From: Megamerina dolium
Taxonomy: Eukaryota; Arthropoda; Insecta; Diptera; Megamerinidae
DNA length: 64,000 nt
NCBI GenBank assembly: GCA_963854835.1
Contig: OY978526.1
Coordinates: forward strand, 38,664,501 to 38,728,500
Direction of reading: 5' to 3'
A program made the position numbers and the translations under genes. The notes beneath the pieces were generated by a model. It ran no database searches. It was not told the DNA's origin and worked only from the letters and a program-made list of their open reading frames with translations. Below are positions 45,480 to 56,890 of the stretch, one piece after another. The stretch's first letter is position 1, and every line of letters begins with the position of its first letter.

Positions 45480-45745
45480 CATATTTTAACTTGCTCAACA
45501 GAAAATTTAGGAAGTTTGGAGTTTTTAATGAACATCTATCAATAGAAAAGCAAATGGTGCCTTACTATGGGAAACATTCTTGCAAATGTATACAGGAGGC
45601 AAACCTATAAGATTTGGGTACAAAATTGTGGTGCCTTTGTTCGTCGGAAGGGCACTTGTATCAATTCTATCCCTATGGCGGTGCAGCTGGATTTAATAAA
45701 CAAATTAGTTTGGATCCGAGTCACCAAGACGTATATTTTGACATT
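45480..45745 (+). pseudogene. piggyBac-type transposase relic
   Basis: Frames read FGVFNEHLSIEKQMVPYYGK, then GKPIRFGYK, then KLWCLCSSEGHLYQFYPYGG. This is the conserved piggyBac core DE.MVPY.GRHS....RGKPIRFG.K.W......GY...F..Y.G. The Asp normally before E.MVPY is not present (IEKQ), and at least two frameshifts occur, so it is inactive. Terminal repeats and TTAA sites were not identified. Confidence 0.75.
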
Positions 45746-45899
45746 TTTTTTTTATAAATACTTTTCCCTTCCATTGAAATACATTATTTTTCTTAGTACA
45801 ATGAATTTCTGTTATAAATGGACCAGCATACGATTTTTCGTACAGGTCGAAACACCAGAATGGGCGCAAATATTAAAAGCTTTTTTATATTTTTAGGAT

Positions 45900-48800
45900 C
45901 ATGAACTGAAAATATTTAATTGCTCTAAAAATAAAACAAACATTTCGAGCGATTCTGGTACCTGTTCAAAATGCTTTTATTGTAGAATTGGGCGAGGCCG
46001 GTGCTCGAACTCATAACTTATGCATAGAATACCAACTAACCATCCATAAACTCGTATGACACATATAAATTAAATTTATATTCGCCTCAAACCAAAACAC
46101 GTAGATCCAATATTCCAGCAATGACTGATGTTTCTATGTCGGTTTCTGCGGCTAAAAACTGGCATTATCTTGGAAAGGCAAATTTCTATTTGAAACCGGT
46201 TGGCTAGACAGAGGTTTCTGCTGGAAATATACATTGCAAGCCAAGAAGAATTTCGGAAGCTTCTTATTGCACTCAAAATTAACAACTCTAGAAAATATAT
46301 AAACTAGTGTTTCAGATTTATTGATTTTTTTACAAAGTTTCCTTCTACAAAGACTCTTTATATTAGATTTTATCAATATTTTACTGAGAGTTATTCATTT
46401 TACATAAGCGTATTAAGCTTTAAATTTTTGATGAAATATATTTACTATAAAATTATATATAAAAAACCATTTCTGCATAGTATATCATTTTATGTTTATA
46501 GTAATTTCTACTACTGTTTGTAGGTTTGAACAACTGTACTTGAACGAATGAACGTATTATATTCATTCATTCGATAGTACTTTACAACTCGCATCAATAT
46601 GCGCCACAATTTCAAATTGTAGCACTTTGGAAAAGTTGCATTATTTTCTATTTATCACCAACACCAACAATGGTAGCAATATGTAGTGGTGACAACGCAA
46701 CAACAAATATCCACAAGCAACAGTAGTATATATCTTATTAGTAGTAGGGTGCTGTATTGGTTGCAACAATGATAGTTGAATCAGTAGCAGCATCGCATTA
46801 TATTTAAACGATATTGTCGCCTGAAAGTCTCCACATAATGGATAATATTTCTTTTTTATAACGGTGCACTGATGCTGCTGCTGCTGCTGTTGCTAAGGAG
46901 CGTCTCAAGTGAAAAAATAATGCTTATTATTATTACGTTGAGGTATGGAAAGAAAACCTTACAACTCGTTTTCGTACTCGTAGTCATATTGTAGTAAATC
47001 AAACGATTATTGTCGAGTGAGCGAATGCATAATTCAAAATTATTCGAAAATTATTATCTGGACACGTACCTACGCAGGAATTTATGAAATTCTGAAATTG
47101 TTCAAATGAAGAGAAATACCATGATATGTCTAATTGAATAACAACATATGCATTTACACTAATACAGAAACATCTACGAATATGTAATCATCGATAACAT
47201 TGATCACCTCTTGCAATTAATCTCATTTGTTTTTTTTTTTTTGTGATTATTGCCACTAAATCTTTCGGCATCACAATCTAAATTAATCTATTAGAATTTA
47301 TGTGAATCCAGTCAAATTAATTATATATACTCGCCCGCTTCAATACAACTAATTATGCAACATCAACAACAAGTAGCACAGCAACATACAAGCGGGTTTA
47401 ACCCCTCAATTGCGATAAGAAGGTAGAAAAAAAAAGGTGCGGAGAGTGGGCGATGAGCGATGTAGGAGTCATCTAATACATAGAATATAATGGTCATTTT
47501 CATCTCGTCTCGTCTCTCGCTTTGACCTCCAACGCATACGAATACAGCCATACATCATTTTAACAATCAATCAATTTCAGAACATTTAATCCCACTGAAC
47601 GAAAGAATGAAAAAAAAATTATAATAATGCTCACTGGCGAATAAATCGTGTTACTCGTGTACATTTACAAAGCTACAGCGAAACGAAAAGAAAAACAATA
47701 AAAAAAACATCAACGATACATATGTATTAGGGTGCATCGGTTCAATATTTTTTAGCACAATTAATTTCCATTATTGAATAAAATTTGCTTAGAACCGCAA
47801 ATACTTGAAGTAAATAATACCTTTTTAGCAGCCATCTGGAATGCAAAGTAGTTGCATGGTAAGCTTCTCAAAAATGATTGATTTGAGCACGGATCGTCAG
47901 GCAAGTAGTTCATAATTGTGAAAGACTATGACTAGTTTCAGTACCACAAAAGTAAGTTTATTTTCAAAATATTTCTAATTTTGTATTACGACCACCCTGG
48001 TATGTTTGTAAAAAATTAACAGTTTCGCATTAGCACACGGCAGCATTGAGAATCATTGGACCAACACATCACATCAGATCACATCACACACAAGGTGTAT
48101 ATTAATCAGTCTATTAGACACGAATTGTTCCACTCGTCATTGTCGTCGTGGAAGAGGAAAGCCGCTTAAATCCGTCATCATCAAGTCAACAAGACGACGC
48201 CGACGACGGCAACGATGTATACGATGACGACGATTGGGGTGACGATGGCGACGATACGAGTACTGACGCTAAGCTAGCACATAGAAGTTTCACATTGTAT
48301 AAGTACACGCCAACAATCTCAGCAAATATGTAGGTATGGCTTAAGTAGTAGCAGCAACGTATACGATACGGAGTACGAACGGTACATACGTAAGCTAGAT
48401 GTACCAATGTACGGTAATACGGCCTGTTTGTATGTACAAATATTGTGATTTCAGGCGCTTTCAAGGTTGTTCACGATATAACATCCAAAAACAATCGCTG
48501 TTAAATTGTTGGAAAATATGTATGTACTTACTACAATAGCAAAAGCATAAGAAATAGAAAAATAATAAGTTCTTAGAAGAAATAGAAAAAAAATGCTTTT
48601 TTATTCATTCAATTATAATACAGTGATGTAGGGTGTATCTATAGTATGTATGTATGTACAAAGTTTGTTGGCTTTGTTCATAATACGACTATGTATGAAT
48701 GTAAAGATATTGGAGTATTTGACTGGACAATGTCTATTACAGGGGCTTCGTCATTGAATTATAAATTTTTACGTGTACTATAAAAGTGTGTGTACTACGA

Positions 48801-49310
48801 TGTACTTAACCATTTAGGAAACGACTAAAAAGAGAAAAGACAATGTAATTTGAATTATAAAGGAGTTCAACCTCGGTGATCATCAACACTAAAAAAACAT
48901 TATAGAGTTTTTAATTTATACGCGCAAAACTCATTGTTGTCCAGACGAAGTTGCTTTTTACCCGCCTCAGGGGTTGTACCTACATATCGCATAGTACCGC
49001 GATGTCTTACTTAGGTACCGTCTAAACAAAACATAAAATTTGATGCTATTCCTTCGATTGTCGTTATTTTACATACTAAATTTTACACTACTATAACGTC
49101 CAGTATTGTTTTCGTATGTGCGATTCTGGGTGTTGTAGCACAGTGCTTAGTTATGTTTGCCTTTAGTACGTTCAGGCCCAAGTTTTTTTTTTCATCCATA
49201 CAAAAGATTGTTCTTGTAGACATTTATGAGTAGTTGACAATTTTGCAAACTCTAAAAATTATGATTGAAGTATTTGAGTTGATTCCTTTCGAAGTTCTAT
49301 ATTATAAAAT
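45900..49310. other. AT-rich DNA, no gene recognised
   Basis: Contains short simple repeats, such as GCT trinucleotides near 46873-46890 and GAC-rich DNA near 48190-48260 (the Asp-rich open frame there is a by-product of the repeat). No gene, tRNA or transposon end recognised. Confidence 0.5.
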
Positions 49311-49455
49311 GGCTCAGTGGTTAGTATGTTGGCCTTCTGATCTTCTGAAGGTCGTGGGTTCAATTTCCCGGCTGAAGCATAAGAAATTTAATATCGAAAA
49401 GATTTCTCTTTCGAACGGTATCCACCTGTCTGCAAGCAATTGGCAATTCTTTTGA
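49311..49455 (+). repeat. tRNA-derived SINE, truncated copy 4
   Basis: The head GGCTCAGTGGTTAGTATGTT, B box GGTTCAATTTC, then GCTGAAGCATAAGAAATTTA and TTTCGAACGGTATCCACC follow the SINE order. It stops after TTGGCAATTCTTTT, about 150 bp into the element. Confidence 0.8.
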
Positions 49456-49504
49456 ACAAAATATAAAACAGCCTTTCTATTGAGTATAGCGGTTTCCATG
49501 TTCT

Positions 49505-49675
49505 TAAAGCCTTTCGGATGAGTCTTTCAGATTGCTAGCCGAGATCTCATTCAAGATGTCAGCACAAATCTTTTGAAAGGGTTCTACGTCCAGAGCACGC
49601 CTTTCTTTCATAAGCACGTGAATTTTTCCGAAAAGGTTTAAGTCGTACAGTACCAAATTAGTATCAATCGATTAG
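49505..49675 (-). pseudogene. Mariner-type transposase C-terminal scrap
   Basis: The minus strand reads DLNLFGKIHVLMKERRALDV then EPFQKICADILNEISASNLK, the pattern LFGKLK.PM.G.RF..VE.IQ....ILK.IP...L that ends several mariner/Tc1-type transposases. No catalytic residue is included. Confidence 0.6.
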
Positions 49676-50128
49676 ATGGAATATGATCGTGGAACATACG
49701 CCAACTTCATTCAGCATTATATTCTAACAAATACGACACACCAAATGTAAAGAAAATAATTGCAATTGCAATTTTCATCTTACTCTTCGAATGCTGAGAT
49801 CTAAGCAATTTTTTGTCATTTTTCTACCGATGATGACACTATATACTGTCACTTCCGCAGCAATAACTCCGCTTTTATTCGTCCAAATATTATAAAATTC
49901 TGACAGTACCTGAGTCAAAATTTGATTCAGCAATTAACAATTTATTTAAAGAGTCATACCATTGATTGATCAAAATTAAAATTATTCTATTAATCAGAAA
50001 TTTTGTTAATCGGATTAATATTATTTAAACATATTACTATTAAACAAGCTTCGACACACAAAGAAATGGGTTTAAACGGCTTTAAAACTTTTCTGAGTTA
50101 ATATTATGACTCTTCTTAGGGACGAAAT

Positions 50129-50284
50129 CAGTGGCGTGGCCTGGATTTTGACAAGGGGGGGTCAAAAAAGATTAAAAAGATGTATAAGAATGATTTTTAA
50201 ATATCTATATATTATTTTTACTCTTTTTCACAAATCCATCAGCCAAGGGGGATTTATCCCACTAATCCCCTGGCTACGCCTCTG
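50129..50284. mobile_element. Short hAT-type MITE (156 bp)
   Basis: The ends are CAGTGGCGTGGCCTGG (left) and, inverted, CAGAGGCGTAGCCAGGGG (right), a terminus type common to hAT MITEs. The flanking octamers GACGAAAT and GGCAGGAT differ only by A/G transitions, compatible with an old 8-bp target duplication. G-rich runs sit just inside each end. No coding. Confidence 0.65.
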
Positions 50285-50591
50285 GGCAGGATCAATTGTA
50301 TTTTATTTGATATAGTTCTGTAAATGGTCTAAAATGGTTTAAAATGGTCTCATCCGTTAGGTATTCTAGAAAAGGTGGATAATGGTAAATGTACCTTGAA
50401 ATGATATAAAGTCGGAAAAAATCATGTTTGCGCCACTGCTTTTAAATAACAATATTTTTTCAAAATTTTCTAGAATTAATCATGGGAAAAATAGGTTAAA
50501 TATAAATAGCCCCAAATGTTGTATTTAATTCGTTTACTAATCGTCATATTTTGACTAAATTTAGTAGTTATATGAGATCAAACTTAATATA

Positions 50592-51895
50592 GGGTTATCC
50601 ATTTTGCGGTTTCAAAAGTAAATGTAAATAAAACACATATAAAATATTTTTTATCATGATATTTCTTTTTTATTGTAAAGTTTGAACGTTGACACTATGT
50701 GTGAAATACTACATCATTTAAATGACCACCACGCGAATTGTTGCAAGCATCGATTCTTTTGAGGTAATTTTCGACCACTTTTTGACACGTATTGGGCGGT
50801 ATCTCAGCCATAACGTGACGAATGTTGGTTTTTAGGTTATCAAGAGTTAAAGGTTTATCTGCATAAACACGGTCTTTCGCGTAGCCCCACAAAAAAAAGT
50901 CAAGCGGTGTCAAATCGCATGATCTTGGTGGCCACTTGATATCGCCACGACGAGAAATTACGCGGCCAGAAAATTTCTCTTGCAATAAAGCCATATTCGC
51001 TCGAGTTGTGTGGCATGTGGCACCGTCTTGTTGAAACCACATATTCTCTAAGTCGTATTCTTCAATAGCAGGCAAAAAAAAAGTCGGTTATCATATGACC
51101 ATAACGCTTCGAATTGACGGTGACAGTCGTTCCATCGTCGTTTTCGAAGAAGTAAGGTCCAATCACACCTCCGGACCAAAGAGCGCACCAAGCAGTGACT
51201 TTTTGTGGATGTAGTGGCCTCTCTTCATATACTTGAGGATTCTCAAAACCCCAAATACGACAATTTTGTTTGTTAACATACCAACCGAGTGAGAAATGTG
51301 CTTCGTCGCTGAAGAAAATTTTGTTCGAAAAATCGCCGTCCACCGCTTGTTGTTCAAGCACCCATTCGACGTATCTACGACGTTGTGAATGGTCAGCTGG
51401 CTTCAGTTGTTGTGTGAGCTGGATTTTATATGGATGTAGGTGTAGATCCAAATGCAAAATACGCCATAATGTGCCGTAAGACAGTCCTAATTCCTGAGGA
51501 CGACGAGGAATCGACACATTCTGGTCTTCGGCAACACTTTCACTTACAGCAGCGATATTTTCGGTGGTACGAGCGAAACGATGATGCACAGGCCTTACAA
51601 TATCTGAAACCGATCCAGTCTCTTCATATTTCTTGACAATTGTGCCAATTGCTTGCGTAGTTGGACGATTATGTAAACCATAATCTCCTCTTAAAGCACG
51701 ATATGTGGCTATGGCAGAATCACCATTTTTGTAGTAGGTTTTTACAATTTTAATGCGTTGTGCGATAGTTAAGCAATCCATTTTCGCAAATGTCAGACTT
51801 TGAACTGAAAAAGAAAGAAATTGTTTTAACAACTCAGTTTGACAGATGCCGAATTCTAGCCCTATACTTTTGAAACCGCGAAATGGATAACCCAT
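50592..51895 (-). mobile_element. DD41D (rosa-type) mariner-like element, copy 2
   Basis: 1304 bp, same termini as copy 1 (GGGTTATCCATTTTGCGGTT at the left; inverted GGGTTATCCATTTCGCGG at the right), with TA at 50590-50591 and 51896-51897. It is nearly identical to copy 1 along its length. It lies within a stretch rich in ATTAATC words. Confidence 0.88.
50695..51781 (-). pseudogene. DD41D mariner-like transposase, single frameshift (copy 2)
   Basis: The frame opens at MDCLTIAQRI (51781). D159 lies in FFSDEAHF; after the shift come QQDGATCH and PPRSCDLTPLDFFLWGYAKD, and the C-terminus is HLNDVVFHT (stop at 50695). The last two Asp are 41 residues apart. The only disruption seen is the run of nine A (plus strand, about 51074-51083), which shifts the frame just after MITDFF. 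Copy 1 has the same nine-base run. Unlike copy 1, PLDFFLWG and SYGTLWRI are intact here. Confidence 0.88.
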
Positions 51896-51961
51896 TACAT
51901 ATACATTTAATATATTATATTTAATTTGCATCCAGGTATAACCGAAAAATTTGTGGGTCAT

Positions 51962-52182
51962 AGACTTTTAAGATTTCCATTTTTAACTTCAAACTGCTCT
52001 TCTGAACATTAACAAAAACTGAATTAAGCTCGAGATTTGTGTGCAATTACTTGCGTCTTCCTTTCTATCGTTGCTATTAATTTCTGTCAATCAAAATTAA
52101 AATTAGTCAATTAATCTGAATTTTTTTTAAGCAGAATAAAATCATTCGAACAAAATATTCAGAGCTAACATAAAAAAAAATT
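51962..52182. other. AT-rich DNA, no gene
   Basis: Contains a few ATTAATC/AATTAATCTG words related to the cluster at 52.86-53.32 kb. Confidence 0.5.
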
Positions 52183-52830
52183 ACCTTACAGTCAACTGGG
52201 GCTGACCAAATTATACCCTGCATATGTAGATATATGTATCGTATATAAAAAGCTTGCTCGCATATCCAATTTTTTTTTTGTTTTTTTTTGTGGTGGTGGA
52301 ACTACTTTGTATAAGAGCTACATTAAGAAGTAGGCGTGGCTCACAAGTTTTGAAGGCATTATTTCTGCCTATAATGCTAATCTAGACCAGAAATTTGGCG
52401 TATTACTATTTTGTAAGTTATGGGCGTGTTAAAGTTTAAGATAATTCCGAGGCTTTGTATGGGAGCTATATAAAAGGTGGGCGAGGCGTGCCTCGTCTAT
52501 ATTAATCTACACCTTAAATTTGGGTTTTCTACGATAAATAATTTGTAAACTATGACGTTTCAAAATTTTTGTTGAATTCCTCAATTCATATTGGATCATA
52601 GGTTACTTATGCTAAATTTCGTCGAAATAGCTCAATATTTGCTCAAGTTATCATGCGAACCAGCCAGGTGACAGACAGATGGACGGACATCGTTAAATCG
52701 AAAATTTAAGCGAAAATGATCACGAATACATATGTTTTTCTATATCACCAGAGATTCCTTCAAGTGGTTACATACATTTGACCGAAATGAATATACCTTG
52801 CATATACTTACCGTATGCAGGTTATAATAA
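52183..52830 (+). repeat. Short diverged copy of the dispersed repeat seen at 13.8-17 kb
   Basis: It starts CTTACAGTCAACTGGGGCTG and ACCAAATTATACCCTGCATA. It contains GTAGGCGTGGCTCA, CGAACCAGCCAGGTGACAGA and GATTCCTTCAAGTGG, and ends TATGCAGGTTATAA. These are in the same order as in 15313-16955 read on its minus strand. It has fewer internal units, and a single GGACGGAC instead of a long run. Confidence 0.8.
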
Positions 52831-52859
52831 ATAGTGAACACATGTTTGATTAATTGAAA

Positions 52860-53320
52860 TTATGATCATTAGTATTTATAGTATGGCTGTGTGATTAATC
52901 GTTTATTCGAATAATGTGATTAATCGAATTTGTTGATTAATCAATTATTCGATTAATCAAAATTTGGATTAAGCAAATAAGAAATTATTCATATAATTAT
53001 GATTTTGAATATTCAAAAATTGAAATTATTCGATTAATCAGAATAAAATATTCAAAATATTTATAATATTTTTTCCAATACAAAGGCAGGTAGCTTTCTA
53101 TAGCTTCGAATATAAAAATGCGTTTTAAATTTTTATTTTCAAATGAAATTTCAAGAACAAAGAAAATTTAAAAATTAAAAATATTTTGATTAATTAAAAT
53201 TCTGATTAATCAGAATTTTGATTAATCGAATACTTGATTAATTAGGATTTTCATTAATCAGACTGTTCGACTAAAAGCTTAATCGAACAGCCCTAATTTC
53301 TACTAATTTTGATTAATCAC
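52860..53320. repeat. Cluster of GATTAATC palindromic words
   Basis: GATTAATC, ATTAATCA and ATTAATCGAA variants recur over 20 times in about 460 bp, mostly 10-20 bases apart. A smaller patch of the same words lies at 49920-50040, on the other side of the DD41D element and the dispersed repeat. Confidence 0.7.
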
Positions 53321-55838
53321 ACAGCCCTTGATTTTTTTTCATATCGTTAAGCTATGACGCACAGTTTATCGATAGCAAAGGAATCAATGTTGAACAAACT
53401 TAAAACACGAAGCAAGGTGTAGTAAAAAGTGCGACGACGACTTCAACAACGGTAACAGCAAAAGATGCGGACGATCCTAATCGATTAAAATGAAATTTAG
53501 CAGCAGTTTGGCGCCACAATGGAAAAAATACACGTTGGATTCCTGTAAATCCAATTGTAAAATTGTTAAAAGAATAAAATTTCCCAATGAAAAGCTGAGG
53601 GTTAGGTGTACAAGATGAAAGGTGGATGAGATATGTGTGTATACCTCACTTAACAAATACTTACATATATCCTTATAAATATACGTTTCGAACTTTATGC
53701 GTGAACATACACACACACACATGCCATATTTAAAAGTTGCCAACTTGTAGACAGCGTTTTAATGGATGACTCTTGCTTCCGCTTCGATATCCTTTCGTTT
53801 AAGTATTGTCCGTCCAGTTATGTGCAAAAATCCAACTAGTAAACCATCTACCATCGTCCAATGATCAGAAACCAAGCGGGCATTGTCACGGTACACTCAA
53901 CAAACGGCCTTTTGCTTTGCACAGAAATTACAATTTTTCTTTTTATTTCCTCTTCAAAAGAGTATATATGTACGTGGAAATGCTGCCAATATAGATTATG
54001 GTTTATGTCCAGTAATAAAGGCCGTCAATAGGTCTCATGGCAAGCTGATACTTTTGGTAACAACACAATGTTGCATAGAATGAATATATCTTCAATATGA
54101 AGATGTTCGTTTGCCTTGTCCACTTGTGAAAAGGATGCTTGGCAGTATAAATTGCTGAATGATAAACTTTATTTGACTTTTTCTTTATCTTGTACATACA
54201 ACTACACTTGAATAGTTTTCTTCGTGAATTGTTCAATTATTTGTAGTCAATTTGCGAATTAAGTTTCTTTTTTATTGATATGATTGCTGCTGCTAATGTC
54301 GTTGTCTTTGCGCCACAAGGACATTCGAATAAAGTTGTTTTTTTTTTTTGCTTAGATTAAATGTCACTCGAACTAATTCAACACTCAATTGATGTTACAT
54401 GTTGAATGACATGAGGTCACTACACTCATGTTATGCCTATTATTATTCACATTCTTCGAGAATGTCAATTATTTATACAACTACTTGACTTTAATCGTTT
54501 CCACTATCTTCCTTTAACTCATGTAATACCTATTATTTATGTAACTACTTCACTTTAATCGCATCAACTACCTTCCTTTGACTCATTTCTGATTTCACTG
54601 AGATGAAATTTACGCAAATTTCTATTGCTCCTATTGAATTATTCATTGTTTTCGAGATGACCACTACTTCAACAGATTGCTATGCAATATTGATCCTATT
54701 TCAAATATTAATTCAGATATCACACATACCTTAACTATAGCGAGTTGAGTTCATTCTAGGTTGAGTTGAATTGTATTACAATCCAATAGATTGTTCATAT
54801 CGTAAAATTTCTTAATTTATTTCGTATGCAAATTTATTTATTGGCTATAACATACATACATACATATCAACATCATCATCATCATTATTCTCATCGGTGC
54901 AGGTTGCACTTGCAATCGTCTGCGGGAATATATCATTTCAAGGAATATATGTATGTGTTGTATGTGTTTGTGTATGTATTCTATTTGAACTGCTGTATGA
55001 ATTTAATGGCAGTAAATATTACATATATATAGTCGCTATTTGTTGTCTGGGCTGACGTGTCATCAAATGTATATATTATTGTAATATATATCCTTAACCT
55101 TGTCTTTTCATTCTACATATAAATCGTTATTATGAGAGATATGGAACCACGGATTTGGTTCAACCAATCTCTGGAACCAAAATCACTCAAAGTCCTCAGT
55201 CAGAGATTGTAATCAGATGGTCAAATTTTGCATTGCGAAGAACATTAAGTGATTGAGGAAAGTCAAACCGAACAAAAGCAACACCAGATTGATGTCTCAG
55301 CTCAAACTTTGGCTGAGAAATTTGGATGCATACATCTTCTGATATTGTCCTACACTTTCGCTCATTTATTAAGGTCTCTGTTCTGTTTCTCTACCAAAAA
55401 TTCTCAGATTTTTACTGCAAAAGAAATTATTACAGTAATTAATGAAGATAATTATTTCATGTTAGTTACTCCTTGCACATATCAATATACATAAATATAA
55501 GTGTGTATATTAAAGAATTACCTACCGACTTTCAAATTCCCTAAAGTCAACCACACAATATTTTTCTTCAATGCCAATTCCAAAAAAAGCGAAATCCATA
55601 TGAACCAAGCGCTCATCTAAAAATTCATATAAAAGAAAATGACGCTTGACAGCTAGGAATATGATTGTTCTTGGATTTACCACAAAATTTCAATTATGGG
55701 TTGTAATACTTATTTGTTGGTTCAAGCAGTGAGCGCACATTCCATGTTCCTATGCGTGATCCTTCTTTCATGCTGAAGGTCATCATCAATTTTTCGGAAT
55801 TATTAGATTCTTTGCTTATTTTGGTTTCTGTAATCAAT
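53321..55838. other. AT-rich DNA, no gene recognised; ~75-bp imperfect tandem duplication at 54.43-54.59 kb
   Basis: At about 54427-54586, two imperfect copies of a unit containing CAACTACTTGACTTTAATCG, ATCTTCCTTTAACTCATGTA and CCTATTATT lie in tandem. No gene otherwise supported. Confidence 0.5.
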
Positions 55839-55839
55839 T

Positions 55840-56890
55840 TGATTTAAGATGAGCTGACCGGTGCTGCCGGTCTGCCTCCAGGCTGACAGGGCGTAGGAAT
55901 TTCCCCCTCGCTGATGCTAAGGTTATACCGCCTTTACTCGGTCTTCAGAGCCTCGTTTGTAATGAACAGGGAATACGACATGAAGGTGAGGTTGACATTT
56001 GGGAGGGATAGGCTATGTATTCGCATCACCAACCCCATTTACCACCCAATTTGAGTAATGGCGTTGAGGTTCAAAGCGGTGTAAGGCAAGGATGTATTTT
56101 ATCTCCACTGTTGTTTAATTTAGTCCTCCATCTAGTAATGCGGAAAGCCTGCGCGGTAAACAGAGGTATCTCCTAGAGTCTGTGCGGCCGCCTTGAAGAC
56201 CTGGACTATGCGGACGATATCTGTCTGTTGTCGCATAAGCACTCACACATATCAGCCAAAAAACCAATATCGCAAAGCAAAGGTAATGGGTATCAACACC
56301 ACCGAAACACAAGCGCTCCAGATTGCCGTCACACCGTTGGAAGAAGTGTATGAATTCTGTTATCTTGGTAGCATTATTTCAAAAACTGGAGGGTCAGCAG
56401 TAGATATGCGCAAAAGATTATCTAGGAGACGAGCTGCATTTTGGTTTGCTAGACAAGGTATGGAGAACAACGCACATTTCTAGACCCGCGAAGCTGAGAA
56501 TATTCCACAGTAATATAAAATCAGTAGTCTTATATGGGTGCGAAACATAGAATCTAACAGCATGCACTCTACAAACGTTGCAATCTTTCCTTAACTGCTG
56601 TCTCCGCAAGATTATGCGGATATTCTGGCCCGACGTTTGGACTTCGACAAACACACATCTGTCCATATAAAAATCCGTCGCCATAAATGGAATTGTATTG
56701 GGCACACACTGCGTAAACCCCATGATGACATCATTGGACTGGAATCCCCAAGGGAGTCGCAGGCGAGGTAGATCAGGCATGGAGACGACAAGTTGAAACA
56801 GAAGCACAAAAAGCAGGCCGTTCTTGGAGACAAATTAAACTTTTCGCTTTAGATCAATTGAATTACAATTTGTTTGTTGTGGCCCTGTGA
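55840..56890 (+). pseudogene. Non-LTR retrotransposon relic (RT palm to C-terminus)
   Basis: In order but in shifting frames: GVEVQSGVRQGCILSPLLFN (RT motif with RQGC.LSPLLF), LEDLDYADDICLLSHKHSHI (YADD catalytic pair, about 56195-56255), then KVMGINTTETQALQIAVTPL, EEVYEFCYLGSIISKTGGSA, VWRTTHISRPAKLRIFHSNI, SVVLYGCET and RKIMRIFWPD, ending GSRRRGR and a terminal tract near 56870. This is the palm-thumb-C-terminal order of a LINE polymerase. Several stops and frameshifts make it inactive. It differs from the LINE pieces at 1.7, 13.5, 23-24.6 and 42.5 kb. Confidence 0.8.

Noticed and set aside
48148..48333. Asp-rich 61-codon frame
   Set aside because: A trinucleotide-like GAC/GAT repeat produces it; no upstream or downstream exon was seen.
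55249..55494. 81-codon frame with a vaguely mariner-like QTEQKQHQIDVSAQTLAEKF
   Set aside because: Similarity to the mariner helix-turn-helix spacing is weak, with no second motif to support it.
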